From Buddleja alternifolia (Eukaryota; Streptophyta; Magnoliopsida; Lamiales; Scrophulariaceae), in the NCBI GenBank assembly GCA_019426215.1, contig CM033408.1, positions 29,243,953-29,307,952 of the forward strand: 64,000 nucleotides of DNA, in the 5' to 3' direction. The notes beneath the pieces are model-generated. The model was not told the DNA's origin, did not search any database, and was given only the letters and a program-made list of their open reading frames with translations. Made by a program: the position numbers and the translations under genes. Below, piece after piece: positions 42,032-52,800 of the stretch. The first letter of the stretch is position 1, and every line of letters begins with the position of its first letter.

Positions 42032-43675
42032 TAATTGATATTTTTAGGTGTATCTAATGGGGCCACAAGTTTAGCCTCTCATTATCATTCTGACTATTAA
42101 ATAAATATAGATAACGGACCATGTCTAGCTTACACAAGCCCACAATTATCAGTCCCCATTCGTCATTCAGTTCTACTCAAATTACTAAATTACCCTTAAT
42201 CGAATCAACGACACATCACTAATATCGTAGATTTCCCTATTTGTTTGCAGCCAATGTCATTTGCACTCAATGTGCTGCCCGATTCGGCCTACAAAGTGAT
42301 ATATTCAATTCCTGAAGAACTAAGGGAGAAAGTCCTACAAGCAGCTTTCGACTATTTATCACTTGAATTTAGTTTTACAAGAGAATTAGTTGGACTAATA
42401 TCTGGTCTGAATGTTGAATCATGGACAACATTTCTTCATGTTTTCGCTACGGGTAGTTATGTTACTGGCGCCATGTTCCTGCCCGTCCCTTCACCTGACC
42501 GTGTCTATGCTGCAGCCAGATTTGCATCGGTTAGTCCACGATTTTTACGATATTACATATTTGGTCCTTTATCTTTGTCTTTTTAATTTTCAACCCCTCT
42601 AGTTTAGCTTAAAAGGCCAGATTTGCAAAATGTATAAACTTAACACACTTAAATTATAAATATGTGGAGAAATTACTAAAAACACACTAAACTGAATTTT
42701 TGTGTTAAAAAAAGCATGAAATATTTTTTAGTCGAAAATACTCATTCCAACAGCTTTTCACTCGGAAAAAACCCAAGAATACCACTGTTTTTTTTTAATT
42801 TATCAATGGATTCTTTTGATATATATTTTTTTCCTTTTGATTTCTCAATTTGATAAAGTTAGGTAACAAGAATTTCACATTTTTTAATGTTTAGAAATAG
42901 AATATTTTACGTACTTCTTTTTAAAGTTTGATATGTTATTTAACCTAAAAGTAATTCTATTGTCTTTTCAAAGGTAAAATATTATAAAAAGTTGAAATTA
43001 ATATCGCATTTAGTACAATTATCAATATAAAAAACTTTAACCAAAAACTTTATAAAGCAATTGGTTAATTTTCAATCTAAAAAGTCAAGGGTAGTTGAGT
43101 TGAAAATTACTAACATTTAACTTTTAATTTTTGTTTTAATGAATAGTTAACCGAATAGTTATCTATGATTAGAAAACATCACTATCGATATTTTGGATAG
43201 GAAAATTAATTTTCAAGTTTTCTTTAGCAATTTTCCCTATTTCTAATGTACACATACATAATATGAGCATAATGATACACGAACACTGACATAAAATGAT
43301 AATTACATGAGACACGATTTTCTTAAAAAAATGTGGGACACGACATAACTTTCGAAATTTTTAAAGTAAAATTGTTAGGGACTAAATTAAATGAAGGCTG
43401 AACAATGAGACAATTTAAAGAATAATATGTAATCATCACTATACTATTATATGCAACTAATTTACATTTAATCCTTTTTAAATTAAGGGATAGAAGCTTG
43501 TGAAATAAAATATAACGTGTTTAATAAATTCTTTTTTATTATTTCTCTCCTCCAGAGTGCAGCATCTATTGTAATACCAACCATTTTGGATGAAGGTCTT
43601 GGACATTTATTCTATACAGAAAGCCCTCCAAATTACAGCGAAAGAAAGACAAAGCAAATGGAAGCGAAGAATTAG
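38026..43675 (+). CDS. divergent squalene epoxidase-like protein (SQE-C), intact ORF
   Basis: Eight exons, 38026-38229, 38343-38454, 38530-38704, 39159-39327, 40433-40651, 40769-41041, 42251-42529 and 43556-43675, join to 516 aa. There is no internal stop, and exons 2-5 and 7 have exactly the SQE-A lengths. It keeps GAGVAG (54-59), Glu77 of QVIEKN, VVCDGCFSSLRKF and Asp334 of GDALNMRHALSGAGM. It differs at family-conserved sites: Thr85 replaces the Arg of PDRIVGE, Gly150 the Arg of GRF, Asn154 the Arg of QRM, and Ala341/Ala345 a Pro and a Gly after GD. The N-terminus (MQYLSANHVLIASPESK) has no clear membrane anchor, and the C-terminus ends in a charged tail. SQE-D shares the MQYLS start, supporting this ATG. 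It may be a neofunctionalised SQE or one on the way to decay. AATAAA follows at 43690. Confidence 0.88.
38788..38866 (+). pseudogene. degenerate duplicate of SQE-C exon 3 end, within intron 3
   Basis: The segment gtggcgggagaggctttcg ... ggttgttttgtaca ... tttgc ... ctttccaagta ... cagttag follows, in order, the end of exon 3 and start of intron 3 at 38632-38728. It has a deletion of about ten bases and substitutions. It arose by a local tandem duplication of about 155 bp. Confidence 0.8.
39555..39700. mobile_element. MITE in SQE-C intron 4
   Basis: The left end gaaattctaatccaaacccg and the reverse of the right end, aaattctaagtccacacctgg, match imperfectly, followed by tctggtcgaac / tctgaccgaac. 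Related fragments lie near 31090 and 43735-43915. No target duplication was identified. Confidence 0.6.
39874..39973 (+). repeat. two 50-bp tandem repeats in SQE-C intron 4
   Basis: Units 39874-39923 and 39924-39973 start cgtggactgagc and end gacatgtacc. They differ at one position by eye, so the duplication is recent. Confidence 0.9.
40003..40221 (-). mobile_element. tRNA-derived SINE in SQE-C intron 4
   Basis: A 219-bp element in minus orientation is flanked by a perfect 16-bp target duplication ttagtaaggtagctct (39987-40002 and 40222-40237). Read on the minus strand it starts with a tRNA-like head: a B-box-like GGTTCGATTCC and an upstream A-box-like TAGCCTAGTGATAAG. It ends in an A-rich tail (the T run at 40004-40013). 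Confidence 0.92.
42000..42028 (+). repeat. 29-base poly-C tract in SQE-C intron 6
   Basis: An uninterrupted run of 29 C follows 'cataact'. The tract could form i-motif or G-quadruplex structures, or be a sequencing or assembly length artefact. A 23-base C run lies at 19215-19237. Confidence 0.9.
42674..43236. mobile_element. MITE copy in SQE-C intron 7
   Basis: Another member of the 33731-34345 family. It has ggagaaattactaaaaacac at the left, then tactcattccaacagcttttcac, and tttctttagcaattttccc at the right, with internal matches in order. No clear target duplication. Confidence 0.7.
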
Positions 43676-44617
43676 AAGTCTTCTCATCAAATAAATTATA
43701 TTTTCCAAGAATTCAGAAATATTGTATGTCAAACCAGGGAAATTTTGGCATGGATCGGGTCAGGTTCGGTCGTACTCGGATCATATATATATGATTACCA
43801 AATTACACTTGTTATGTGTACGTCTTAAGGAGTGTGATTCAATCACAAGGCAGAAGTGACAATAATTGCCATGTTATTTGGGTTCGATTAAACTTGGTAT
43901 AGATAAGAATTTTTCGTAGTTTAAATAATTTTCAAGAGTCCAGTGCAAGTAACATTTTCTTATTGCTTATGCATTTATTGATGGTAGGATATTTCCATTA
44001 ATTCGGGATCCCAAGAAATTTGCAAAATGTGCACATTTCAAGTGTACGTAGTAATATGGTCGTAACAACTAATTAGAATCTTCTACCAGTTTGATATTTT
44101 ATTTATATTGCATGATTTATATTCATTCTCTATAAAAACATGCTTTTAATTTAGTTATCACTGCGTGCTAAATCAAGGGATCATGATTTTATATTATTAC
44201 TTAATTTACTTGCATGGTATGCAAAATTAAGAAAAGAAAATAAAAATGAATTTTGATGATTTTCATCCATGGATTTCATGCGAAAAAGAAGGGGGTAATC
44301 CTAAGGCTTAATCCGACAAACTGAGACCAATAGTCATAATTCATCTACAAATTTCAATAGGGTTAATTACATGAACTACCCTCTTATTTAGTGTAAATAC
44401 AGTCCAATCCGCTTATTTTGAGCACAAAACAAATAACATCTTATCGTAAAACCCTACAATTGCTGCCTTCCGTTAGAAAACTAATGGAATTTGCTGCCAT
44501 CATCAAAATATTTTTTAAATTTTCTATTTTGCCCTTGAGGGGGTGAATGTTTTATATTTTGCCCAGAACATTACCGCCATCACCATTTACTCGGTCAACA
44601 CCACCGAGTAAATGCAA

Positions 44618-44809
44618 CTAATCAGTTATTATATTTACCCCCATAAATATTAAAGAGGATGTTTTATATTTTGCCCTTGAGGGGGTGAACCTAATCAGTG
44701 GCGGATCCAGAATTTGAGCCCAGTGGGGGCACTAGTAATTTTACCGAGGGGGGTGCCCCCTGCGGTACGGTACGCTATATTTATGGGGGTAAATATAATA
44801 ACTGATTAG
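44618..44809. repeat. perfect 33-bp inverted repeat
   Basis: Positions 44618-44650 (ctaatcagttattatattta and on) are the exact reverse complement of 44777-44809, with 126 bases between. The right arm lies inside the element at 44696-45125 and the left arm outside it. Confidence 0.9.
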
Positions 44810-45125
44810 GTTCAATTACAACTTTTGACATAATTTATACTTTTATACCTCTTTTATTATAGCCAGAATTTTAGGTTTTAGGGGTGAACTCAAAGTAAAG
44901 GGAGAAAATATGAAATATAAAAAAATTTGTAAGGTAAAAAAAAATAATTTTTCAAAATTAAAGGGGGGCATTTAATACTTTCAAAATTGAAGGGGGCACT
45001 TAATAATTTTGAGTGGGGGCATCAATGCAATTAATAAATTAAAATTAAAAATTTTGTATATAAAAAAAAAAAAAGATTTTCAGTGGGGGCACTGCCCCCC
45101 TTCCTATAACCTCCGTCCGCCACTG
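44696..45125. mobile_element. non-autonomous TIR transposon (CAGTGGCGGA ends)
   Basis: The left end cagtggcggatccag and, in reverse, the right end cagtggcggacggagg match over the first ten bases. Sub-terminal copies of agtgggggcac lie near both ends. Such CAGTGGCGGA ends are common in plant hAT-like non-autonomous elements (from memory). No 8-bp target duplication is visible. Confidence 0.65.
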
Positions 45126-45330
45126 CGCCAGACAAGGAGGTGGGCATGGTGGTGGTGAGAGGTGTTGTGGGGGCGATAAGCAAAGTCACTGGCTCGTTAT
45201 TCTCGGTGATTAATACCATGATAGTCATTGGCTCGTTATTCTCGGTGATTGATACCATAATAGAGTTCTAAGGTTGTAAAGAACTTTTGTGAATTGTAAT
45301 TTATTTCATTGAATGAATAATAGTTTACAA

Positions 45331-47094
45331 TGTTGGATAGAGTGTATTATGAAAAGTGTGATAACACTACTTTTACATAACAAATTCAAACACTGTAAAT
45401 ATTCGGGATACAAAATATTATTGCATAAATATTAAATCTACATTTTGAATTGATGAGTTTAGCGTTTCGAATTTCTCAAATCGGACTTGTAACGAATGAG
45501 AAATTATGTATTAAAGTGTGGTGTTTGAAAGACCTTATCCCATATGAGATTAAAACCAATAATGAATTATATTATAAATCAATTTTGTGGGATAAAGGGT
45601 TGCCCCTTTAGGGTGAAGTAATTTTGTGGATAGGGGAGGGCCTAGATATTGGGCCTTCGTGGGCCTTTGCCCGTTCACGTGGTTTGGTGGACCTAGACCC
45701 GGACACGGTGTGGGTCCGTGGGCGTGGGCTTGGGCTTAAAGAATTTGGATAAAGTTTTAATTAATTAATTAAAATATTTATCTAAGTAAATTAAAATTTC
45801 CAAGAAATTGCTTAACCATCAGATTCAAAAAATCCAACAGCAGAAAATCATTAATGATTAAAAACGAACTTGAACAAACGCTGGCCACATTTTCATTCTA
45901 TTTTTGAATAAGCCTTCTAGAAGACCTGATGTTCGAACATGCCATTTTGGACGTTAGAACGTTGACTCTTCAAAATGAAACATCGGATAAAGTGTATTAT
46001 GAAAAGTGTGTTTACACTACTTTTGCATAAGAAGTTCGAATACCGTAAGTATCCGGGATATGAAATATTATTAGATAATATTAATCTACATTTTGAGTAG
46101 ATGAGTTTTGCATTTCAAATTTCTCAAATCGGACTTGTAACAAATGAGAAATTAAGTGTTAAAGTGGGGTGTTTGAATGACCTTATCCCACATGGGATTA
46201 AAATCAACAATGATTAATGAATTGGGTTTATAAATCAATTATGTGGGATAAAGGGTTGCCCCTTTGGAGTGAAGCAATTTTGTGGACAGAGAGGGCCTAG
46301 CTATTGGGCCCTCCGTGGACCTTTGCCTGCTTACATGGTCCGATGGACCCAGACTTGGGCTCATGCACGGGCTCGGGCCGGGGTCGTGGGTCGCGGGTCC
46401 GTGGATCGTGGGTTGTGGGTTTGTGAATCGTGGGCTTGGGCTCCCAGATTAAGTTTTTGGATAAAGTTTTAATTAATTAATTAATTAAAATGTTTATCTA
46501 AGTAAATTAATATTTCTAGAAATTGCATAGCCATCTGATTCAGAAAATCTAACAGCAAAAAATCGTTCATGATTAAAAACGAACTTGAACAAACGCTGGC
46601 CACGTTTTCATTCAATTTCTGATTTAGCCTTCTAGAAGACCTGACGTTTGAACGTGCCGTTTTGGATGTTTGAATGTTGACTCTTCAAAATGAAACCTCC
46701 TAAATGTTTCAGCAGAACGTGATACATCTTAATGTTCGAACGTGGCAATGTTGGACGTTCAAACGTTGACTGCAGTTTAAGATTGCTAATTTAATTTTTG
46801 TCTTTATTGTGTTTGATTTTTGTGCTTATATAAGGGCTCCTCCAACATAATGAAAGACACACTAAGATCATAATCACTTCTGCATTTTCATATCATCCTC
46901 TCTTGAGAATTCTAAGCAGTTTTTGAGTTTGTGAGTTTTATGAATTTGACGTGGTTCGAATTTAGAAAGTGTAATCGTTTTATCTTAGGACGCTATTGTT
47001 CTGTAGTGGGATAATTTTATATTAAGAATAGAGAGTCACTCTCGCCTCAGATATAATCCTGTTGTTCGTTGTCTTTTATAGCATTCGTCCAACA
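45331..47094 (+). mobile_element. solo LTR (1,764 bp) with internal tandem duplication
   Basis: The LTR starts TGTTGGA and ends TCCAACA, a perfect 7-bp inverted match. It is flanked by the 5-bp target duplication tacaa (45326-45330 and 47095-47099). The first ~650 bp (45331-45980) is repeated at about 45981-46700 with moderate divergence; both units share the agtgtattatgaaaagtgtg start and the caaaatgaaac end. A TATATAAGG promoter-like box lies near 46828. Unit 2 has a GC-rich gtgggtcgtggg-type minisatellite at about 46366-46441; the ORF over it is spurious. No internal coding region remains. Confidence 0.9.
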
Positions 47095-47184
47095 TACAAT
47101 ACGACATGTATATGTAGACTAGAAAAGGGCTCAGGTTTTATATATGTCATGTGCCAGACTATAGATACAAATATATATACACAC

Positions 47185-47944
47185 TGTTTACACATAGTTT
47201 AAAATCAAAATTAGGCCCATATTCGAATAAGGCCAAGAAGGCATAACCTAAATAAAATTGAAGTGGCTTGTAATTAATAAAACCCAAAGTCTGAGGGTTT
47301 AGATGTTCGAAGAAAAGTATGGACTAGATTTAAAGAAAACCCAAGGGTCATGAAAAAGGAAAAGTAGGCCCAAGGTCGAGAATGGACCCAACAGCAAATA
47401 GGCGCCAAATTAAGAAAATTCGAAAGGGGAGTTAGCAGCAGTTTCTGGAGAGGGTGAAGATGTGGAAGTTACAAGAAAATCGAAGAGAAAAAGATATATA
47501 TATATATATGAGAGAAGAAAGAGAAGGAAAGAAGGAGACAACAACAAAAACCAAATCAAATTTTGTATTTCTGATTTTAGTTCCTTAGACGTAGTAATAG
47601 ATTAATCTTTGTGTGTTAGGCATAATTAGGTTTAGTTCTCTTTAATTACGTGTTTAGTTGTAATTCTCAGTTGTAATCTGAAGGTTTAATCAAGGGAATC
47701 TGATGAAAAAAGGTTCTTCATGGAGGTATGATTTGTTCCCAAATTCTTAATTGCTTGATTAACATTTATTTCTTGATCAATTCCTTCTTTCACGTCAATC
47801 CCAAATTAGTAATTTGAAGTCTAAAACCACCACATAGCAAATATAAGCACGGGTTAAAAGATAATTCTAAGTTAAGAATTATCGCGGGGCTTGGATCGAT
47901 GATTCGAATCCTTCCCTAGGCAATTTGTTTTTTCCGACGAAACA
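47185..47944 (+). repeat. 5' LTR of the Tat element (760 bp)
   Basis: It runs from TGTTTACACATAG to cgacgaaaca. A TATATATATATATATATG tract near 47494-47511 is the likely promoter TATA, with the transcript start just after it. Its last 336 bp (47609-47944) match the 3' LTR remnant; the first 424 bp have no counterpart there. Confidence 0.85.
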
Positions 47945-47950
47945 AATTTT

Positions 47951-47971
47951 TTGGGGACCACAATGGGAGAA
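47951..47971 (+). other. candidate primer binding site
   Basis: Six bases after the LTR, ttggggaccacaatgggag resembles the TGGCGACC..NNTGGGG pattern of plant Tat-type elements (complement of a tRNA 3' end, reported as tRNA-Arg; from memory). The central C of TGGCGA reads G here, so it may be decayed. Confidence 0.5.
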
Positions 47972-48003
47972 CGAAAATTTGACTTCCATAGAATGGTTAT
48001 AAA

Positions 48004-49765
48004 ATGTCAGAAGAATCTTCTAGAGATGAACCGGATGAGAATCCCGAAACATAGCCTGTGTCGAGACACAGAGTCAGGGCAGATAAAATGTATGAGCAAT
48101 TTGTTAGAGTCATGAAACAAACTCTAATAGGTGCTCGAGAAGATCAGAGGAGAGAATTCAATGATCAATATCGAGCGTTGGCTCAAGAATCGGCCCGGAT
48201 ATTTACAGCAATAGTGCAAGATATTGTTGTAAGTACTCAAGAGGGTCTAGCTAGAGAAGTTACCCGCGTTATAACCGAATTAGGGAAAAAAATTTAATCA
48301 AACTTGTGACGTATTCTCAAGAATGATAACTACTCAGGTAGTTACTGCTCTTGAGCCGTTAATCGAAAAACATAACGCTTTATTAGAAAAAGTGTCTCAG
48401 TTAGTATCAGTTGAACCTAGGACTCGAGCGAGACAAATCAACTTAGGAGAACCACCACCTGGTTACCCTAGAGAAATCAGAAATAGGAATAGCTGCTTTG
48501 AAATAGGACAAACGTCGAGTTCTTCTCCCATAAATAAATTAAACTTCTTGAATCCACTAGGGACTGGGGGCAAGTAGGAATAGGATAATAAAATTTTACT
48601 CAAAATTTACGTCCTCCTTTAAATAATCCTCCATCGAATAATCCTCAAATGTTTAATTCGAGTCACTTCCAGCCACAACCTTCGAGGCCATCTTTTCCTA
48701 CACTGCCAGTTGGTTATGGGCCAGGGCCTACAGGATATCCGATGGCAAATAATAATTTTGGTAATTTTGAGACAAGCACAGGCCTTCCCCAAGGACAATA
48801 TGCTGGGGGGCAAAACCAAACACAAGGTCAAATGTACCCAGCGGTTTCGAATGCCCCTTTTACTATGGGGAACACTAACTTTCTTGGCGCACAAATGAGC
48901 CAAGGTGTTCCTTTGTTCCCAAATAATTTCCAAATACCATATGCAGGGGGACAAACTGTGCCCAATGCCCAGATGGGAAAAAATATGAGGGGGACAGTGT
49001 CAAGATCCCTTTCAAGATCAAATCGAGATGATTATCGAAAGGATGTATGGACCGGAATTTCCAAGGAATCATAGATTGATTCTTGGAAAACCATATCCTG
49101 ACTGGATAGATCGAAATTTTCCATTCTCTCGAAACTATAAGATCCCCGATTTTACTTTATTTTTGGGAAATGATCATATTTCTGCTCTAGAGCACTTGTC
49201 TAGGTTCACTTATCAATGTCGAGAGGCCTCAGACCAAGAGTTTCTCAAACTAAGACTTTTCCCTCGCTCATTAACAGGGTCCACATTTAATTGGTATATA
49301 TGCCTATCTCCGAATTCCATACTTAATTAGGACGAAATGCAGTTCCAATTTCAAAACCATTTTGCTCGAACGGATCCAGGGATTTCAATGAGTTCTCTTG
49401 CTAAAATTAGGCAAAATACTAAGGATTCGGTTGAAGAATTCCTCTCACGCTTGAAGGAGGCTAGAATCAAATGTCACCTTAATATACCCGAGTCTGAATT
49501 TGTCCAATTAGCACAGCAGAATATGTCTTTCGAATACAGGTTAAGGTTTGATGCTATGCCCTTTTCCCATTTTAGAAGTCTGGCCGAAAGCGCTATTAGA
49601 TACGAAAATATGCTTAGGGAAGAGAGTCATAGGAAACATCAAGGCATGAATGCTTTCGAAGTGGGCCTTTCATGGGCATTCGAAGATGCCTATGAAATTG
49701 ATTTGGCAGAGTTCATAAAAGGGCCCCTTATCAATGTGGAGCTCTCGAAAAGAAAGAGTGCGTAG
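48004..49765 (+). pseudogene. Tat element gag remnant
   Basis: The first ATG is at 48004, with an early TAG at 48052-48054 and later stops at 48297, 48577 and 49072-49074. The conserved gag core lies at about 49080-49760. It has a W-x(n)-F segment with 'ALEHLSRFTYQCREA', 'LRLFPRSLTGSTFNWY' and, after a stop at 49328-49330, 'SVEEFLSRLKEARIKC'. These fit the retrotransposon gag family. A Gln/Gly/Pro-rich stretch precedes it (48650-48960). The product cannot be made as one protein. Confidence 0.85.
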
Positions 49766-49842
49766 CCACGGGCTCGTAACAAACTAAAAAAGAAAAAAAT
49801 TACACTTTCTATGTAACAAATACTGAACAAATCTTCGATTGG

Positions 49843-52800
49843 TTGCTAGCAAATAAAAAACATAGGATCCCTTCGAAAACAGAAGTAAAGGGAAAACCTT
49901 ATTGTAAATGGCATAATGCTTTTTCACATGAAACCAACGATTCTATTTTGTTTCGAAATTTAATTCAAGAAAAGATAGATTCAAAAGAGCTTATCTTTCC
50001 TGATGTTCAAAAGACTAATACAGATAAAGATCATTTTCCTGCTATGAATCTCGAAATTAATACTCTTGATTACGTTGATTTTCAGGCAACTAATGAAGCA
50101 AAGTTGGCAAATAGGACTTTCAATCGTCTAATTGATGAGGGAATCCTGACTTTTCCAAAGGTCAAAGACGAGGGTCTCGAAGGGATGTGTAGGTGGCATA
50201 TAAATACTCTCCATACCACCGATCAGTGATAAATTTTTAGGCGCTTTGTGGTGAAACAATTCAAAAGAAGCTTGATTAACCTATTCTCTACGGAGAAACG
50301 GATCTTAGGATTGTTCCAGGATGAAAAGATGAAAGAAAAACAGGTAAAAGTCGAACCATCGCAGGAAAATAAAAAACATGAGGAAAAAACTTACAAATAG
50401 GCGCTCGAGACCAAGTTCGAAGTTCCCCCAAAGGTGGTAAACAATTTGGTGAAACTCCATAAAACATTGTGCACCAATTGTTCGGATGCACTTCACTTTG
50501 AATTGGTAAGGCTGCAAGTTATCCCAAATGATCTGAATGGGGTTCCTACTTACCAGAAGGTAGATCAGTGAAATAAGAGGCCAAGGCACGAGATGGGAAA
50601 TTGATTCCCCGGGCCCATGCCTTATCAAAGGACATTTCGAGGACGAGGGACATGGAAATTTTCCCAGGCAGGAAGAGAGTCACCCTTTAACCGTTTAAGG
50701 AGGTTTGCACAGCGTGGGTATCTCGAGAAGATAAAGGACAGTCACCCAAAGACTATAGCCCAACAAGTGGCTTATATTAGGGCTGTTGTTGCCATGGAGA
50801 TGCAACAAGAAGTAGTAATTGCCAACATAAGAATTGAGGAAGAGGCACTCGCTACAGGAATTCTGAAAGCTAAGGTAGATAAAAAAACCAGGTCAAGATG
50901 ATGAGTTCAAGAAAGAAGTGGCTTTCTCAATTCAACTAGCGGAGTGAGTGATGGAGCGACCCAAAACAAATGAAGAGGGAATTTAGAGAGGGCCCATGAG
51001 AAATCGTCTGCTGCCGAGATCCAGTGAGGCTGAACCACAGAAGCGGGAGGTTCAAGAAAGAAGTTGATCAATTGAGCGATCAAATGAAGGATGTGAACCT
51101 TCAAGAGAAGAATGCCACTGCAGATGTGAAGATAACTTAGGAGATTTCAAATCAGACGATGATTTGAACATACTTCTGGACGATATGCTGGGTGAGGAGT
51201 CGACAAATGAAGTTGAAGTTAAAGAAAAAGAAGCCTTTATTCGAAGGGCTCTGAATTTCAAAGAAGGGAAAGACTATAACATGGTGCCATGCTTACCAGC
51301 AGAATTCGATGCGAAAGAGGGAGAATTGGATGAGGAAAAAAAGACCTTGGAGACGTTGACGGCTCCAAAGAGAGATAACTTATCCTGTTTCGAAGTTATC
51401 AAACATAAGCCTGTTAAGAAAAATAAGAAAAATGAACATTTTATTAAATTATTGTTTTCAAAGGAAACGATTAATAATAATCATATGAAACCGCTTTATA
51501 TTCAAGTCGAAATCGAGGGCATCAAGATTAACAAACTGTTAATGTGTTACCTAAAAACACTTTAGCAATGATAGGCAAAAGTTCAAAAGATTTAGTGGCT
51601 GCTGATGTGGCAGTCTATGGCTTTTCAGGGCAAGCGACAAAAGTGTCGGGTGTCCTGCCATGTCGAATTAGAGTCGGATCTAAAAGTTCTTATTCTGTAT
51701 TTTTTGTGGTAAATACGAATTCACCATTTAATGCGTTACTTGGAAGAGATTGGATACATCAAAATTATTGTGTACCTTCCACTTTACATCAAATTTTAAT
51801 ATGTTGGAATGGTGACGAATTCGAAGTGGTAAAAGCCGAAAGCAATTCATATTTGGTTGACACTCAAATTGTGAATACTAGGTATTGTGCCAAAGACCTC
51901 GAAGTAAAAGGCAGAAGGGCTCCATCTTGCCCAATCATCGAAAAGAATAGAGGAGTAGATGGCGAAGAAGACAAAGCAGAAGGACAAATCGAAGAACAGT
52001 CTGCGAAAGAAGTAATGAAGAAGCTAGCTCAAGTCGAACTGGAGTGGCTTAGATTAGTCGTTTTCGAAAAAGTTGTTTATTTTATTGATGGAAGAGACGA
52101 AACAATCACCTGTAGTAGATAAGGCTTTTAAACAAATAGGAAGCGAAAGGCTTAATTCAAAATTGTGTTTTTATTGTGCTAACTTATCCGAAAGGTTTGA
52201 TTTAAATTCAAGTTCACATGATATTAATCATTTCGAACACCAAAACGAAGACATAGAAGATGTAATTGAAGAAAGAATTTTGGAACCTGATGAAGATATT
52301 AGGGAAGACATCCAAGATCCATTAGAAGAGATTAATTTGGGAACATTCGACGACCCAAGAGTAACTTATGTTAGTTCGAAAATGGAACAAAACAAAAAAG
52401 AAGAATTAATCGAAGTGTTACATAAATACAAGGATTGTTTTGCTTGGGCTCACCATGAAATGTCGGGGATAGATATGGCAGTAGCTAGGCATGAGTTGCC
52501 TATAAAACCTAGTTTTAGGCCAATTATTCAGGCCCTAAGACGGTTATCACCCGATTTAATGAGAGCAATTAAAGAGGAAATCGAAAAGTTGGTCCAGGCT
52601 AAATTTATTAGGCCCACCAGATATGTAGGATGGTTAGCAAATATAGTTCCTGTAGTTAAAAAAAATGGTAAAGTACGACTGTGTATCGATTTCAGAGACT
52701 TGAACAAGGCTATGCCAAAGGACGAATATCCCATGCCGATGGCTGATGTCTTAGTTGATGCAGCGGCTAGATATCAATTCATGTCCTTTATGGATGGATA

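Larger units (their letters stand above)
43676..45330. other. SQE-C 3' flank and transposon-derived intergenic DNA
   Basis: No gene. A fragment related to the 39555-39700 MITE is at 43735-43915. A perfect 33-bp inverted repeat (44618-44650 and 44777-44809) and a TIR element at 44696-45125 are listed separately. Confidence 0.55.

Noticed and set aside
45031..45258. 75-residue minus-strand ORF with repeated ITENNEP
   Set aside because: It comes from a short direct repeat (ggctcgttattctcggtgat) and part of the transposon at 44696-45125; no family similarity.
46269..46472. 67-residue ORF rich in Trp, Gly and Arg
   Set aside because: It is encoded by a GC-rich minisatellite inside the solo LTR and has no domain.
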